Shown: positions 63,164 to 64,000 of the stretch, piece by piece
Layout: each line of letters begins with the position of its first letter
Position numbering within the stretch: position 1 is the stretch's first letter
Assembly (NCBI GenBank): GCA_016932335.1
Contig: JAFGCZ010000001.1
Location: 113,714 to 177,713 of the forward strand
DNA from: Opitutales bacterium
Lineage (GTDB): Bacteria; Verrucomicrobiota; Verrucomicrobiia; Opitutales; Oceanipulchritudinaceae
DNA length: 64,000 nucleotides
Reading direction: 5' to 3'
The notes under the pieces: model-generated
The model's input: the letters and a program-made list of their open reading frames with translations, nothing else
Databases searched by the model: none
Told to the model about the DNA's origin: nothing
Made by a program: the position numbers and the translations under genes

Positions 63164-64000
63164 TTATTGCCATCTGATTAAAGTTGAAGCCCAAGTGAGG
63201 CCGGCTCCAAAAGCCACCAGCAGGATATAGTCACCGGACTTGAAGCGAGAGTTCCTCATTGCCTCATCTAGAGCAATAGGAATAGAGGCGGCCGAAGTAT
63301 TACCAAAACGGTCCAGATTGATTTTGAAACGTTCTATTCCAATTCCAAGGCGGTTGGAGATGGCTTCAATTATGCGAATATTTGCCTGATGGGGAACCAC
63401 GCAAGCAACTTCATCAGCACTGATTCCAGCCTTTTCCAATGTCTTTTTGGCACTTCTACCCATTGCAACAACGGCATTTTTGAAGACTTGGTTACCTTGC
63501 ATTTTAATAAAATGCTCGCGATCGGCAATAGTCTTTTCTGAGGCCGGGCGTTCACTGCCGCCGGCTGGCACAAAAAGAATTTCTCTTTCGCTGCCATCGG
63601 CCCCCATGTCTCCTGCAATGATACCGCATCCGGGTTCATCAATCAGTTCCAATACGGCTGCGCCTGCTCCGTCTCCAAAAAGCACACAGGTTCCACGATC
63701 GTCCCAGTCGGTGATACCGGAAAGCTTTTCTGCTCCGATGATCAGGGCCTTTTTATAGCCTCCCGAGAGCATCAATGCTTTTGCCGTGTCTATCGAGTAG
63801 AGGAAACCTGAGCATGCCGCTAAAAGGTCAAAGCAGGGGATCTTGCGAAGTCCCAATTTATGTTGGGTGACACAGGAAGTGGAAGGGAAGGGGTGGTCCC
63901 CGGTGACCGTGGCCACGATGAGCAGATCAATTTCTGAGGGCTCCACTCCGGCGTTGCGCATCGCCTCCTGTGCAGCTTTTGTTGCCATGTCTGACGTTGT
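63164..64000 (-). CDS. fabH: 3-oxoacyl-ACP synthase III (5' end outside window)
   Basis: Condensing enzyme that starts fatty acid synthesis from acetyl-CoA and malonyl-ACP. The catalytic Cys is in FDLLAACSGFLYSIDTA, His in VVPHQANIRIIEAI and Asn in RFGNTSAASIPIAL. The frame stays open to the window edge and the residues at the edge (TTSDMATKAAQEAM) match the family's internal TSDMA segment, so about 50 N-terminal residues lie beyond the window. The ATG at 63988 is thus internal. Confidence 0.95.
   Translation of the reverse strand, partial: TTSDMATKAAQEAMRNAGVEPSEIDLLIVATVTGDHPFPSTSCVTQHKLGLRKIPCFDLLAACSGFLYSIDTAKALMLSGGYKKALIIGAEKLSGITDWDDRGTCVLFGDGAGAAVLELIDEPGCGIIAGDMGADGSEREILFVPAGGSERPASEKTIADREHFIKMQGNQVFKNAVVAMGRSAKKTLEKAGISADEVACVVPHQANIRIIEAISNRLGIGIERFKINLDRFGNTSAASIPIALDEAMRNSRFKSGDYILLVAFGAGLTWASTLIRWQ

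Overview
The window reads as a chromosomal segment of a Gram-negative bacterium, most likely a verrucomicrobium of the Opitutae/Puniceicoccales type. This is inferred from the mix of genes and protein style, not from a marker gene. Supporting points are an outer membrane (LptE-like and BamD-like proteins, an autotransporter), a type IV pilin cluster with a very large PilX-like protein, PPi-dependent phosphofructokinase, a DksA-like protein with half of its zinc cysteines, and amino acid genes scattered rather than grouped. There are no rRNA genes, insertion sequences, phage genes or CRISPR arrays. One tRNA gene, tRNA-Val(UAC), is present.

Layout. 1-9.4 kb: carboxylesterase (cut by the window edge), L,D-transpeptidase, asd, tRNA-Val, an AT-rich orphan gene, ilvN-ilvC, hemC-hemD-trpF, an orphan RelB-type antitoxin and a GNAT acetyltransferase. 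9.4-15.8 kb: an autotransporter whose passenger begins with a papain-type protease, a tandem GH43 glycosidase and a secreted alpha/beta hydrolase. 15.9-26 kb: a membrane-protein/cytidylate-kinase-like fusion, a TPR protein, tyrS with an internal insertion, riboflavin synthase, and a pilin-like operon. 26-38 kb (mostly minus strand): yicC, trpB, a SpoIIE-type phosphatase with a STAS partner, acnA, a peroxiredoxin, and ileS-dksA-like-lspA. 38.4-54.5 kb: a 16-kb operon of seven tightly packed genes. 54.7-64 kb: pfp, a DMT transporter, ilvB with a leader-peptide attenuator, a YmdB-like phosphoesterase, rpe, an LptE-like lipoprotein, a BamD-like TPR protein and fabH (cut by the window edge).

The most unusual region is 38.4-54.5 kb. 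It encodes a periplasmic metal/tetrapyrrole-type binding protein, three different CobN/ChlH-family chelatase large subunits, a ChlD-type AAA+/VWA subunit, a ChlI-type AAA+ subunit and a His-rich CobW-type GTPase. Start and stop codons mostly overlap. No corrin-ring gene lies nearby. The three large subunits differ at the family's most conserved histidine motifs: one looks canonical, one is altered at one motif and one at both. This suggests a division of labour or a heteromeric machine for inserting metal into, or removing it from, an imported tetrapyrrole. A near-perfect palindrome precedes the operon and is a candidate operator.

Two other regulatory elements are visible. The ilvB leader encodes an 18-residue peptide rich in Val and Leu, followed by alternative RNA hairpins, as in classical attenuation. 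The relB-like gene has a palindrome sitting exactly in the spacer of a good promoter, so close to the ATG that its mRNA is probably leaderless.
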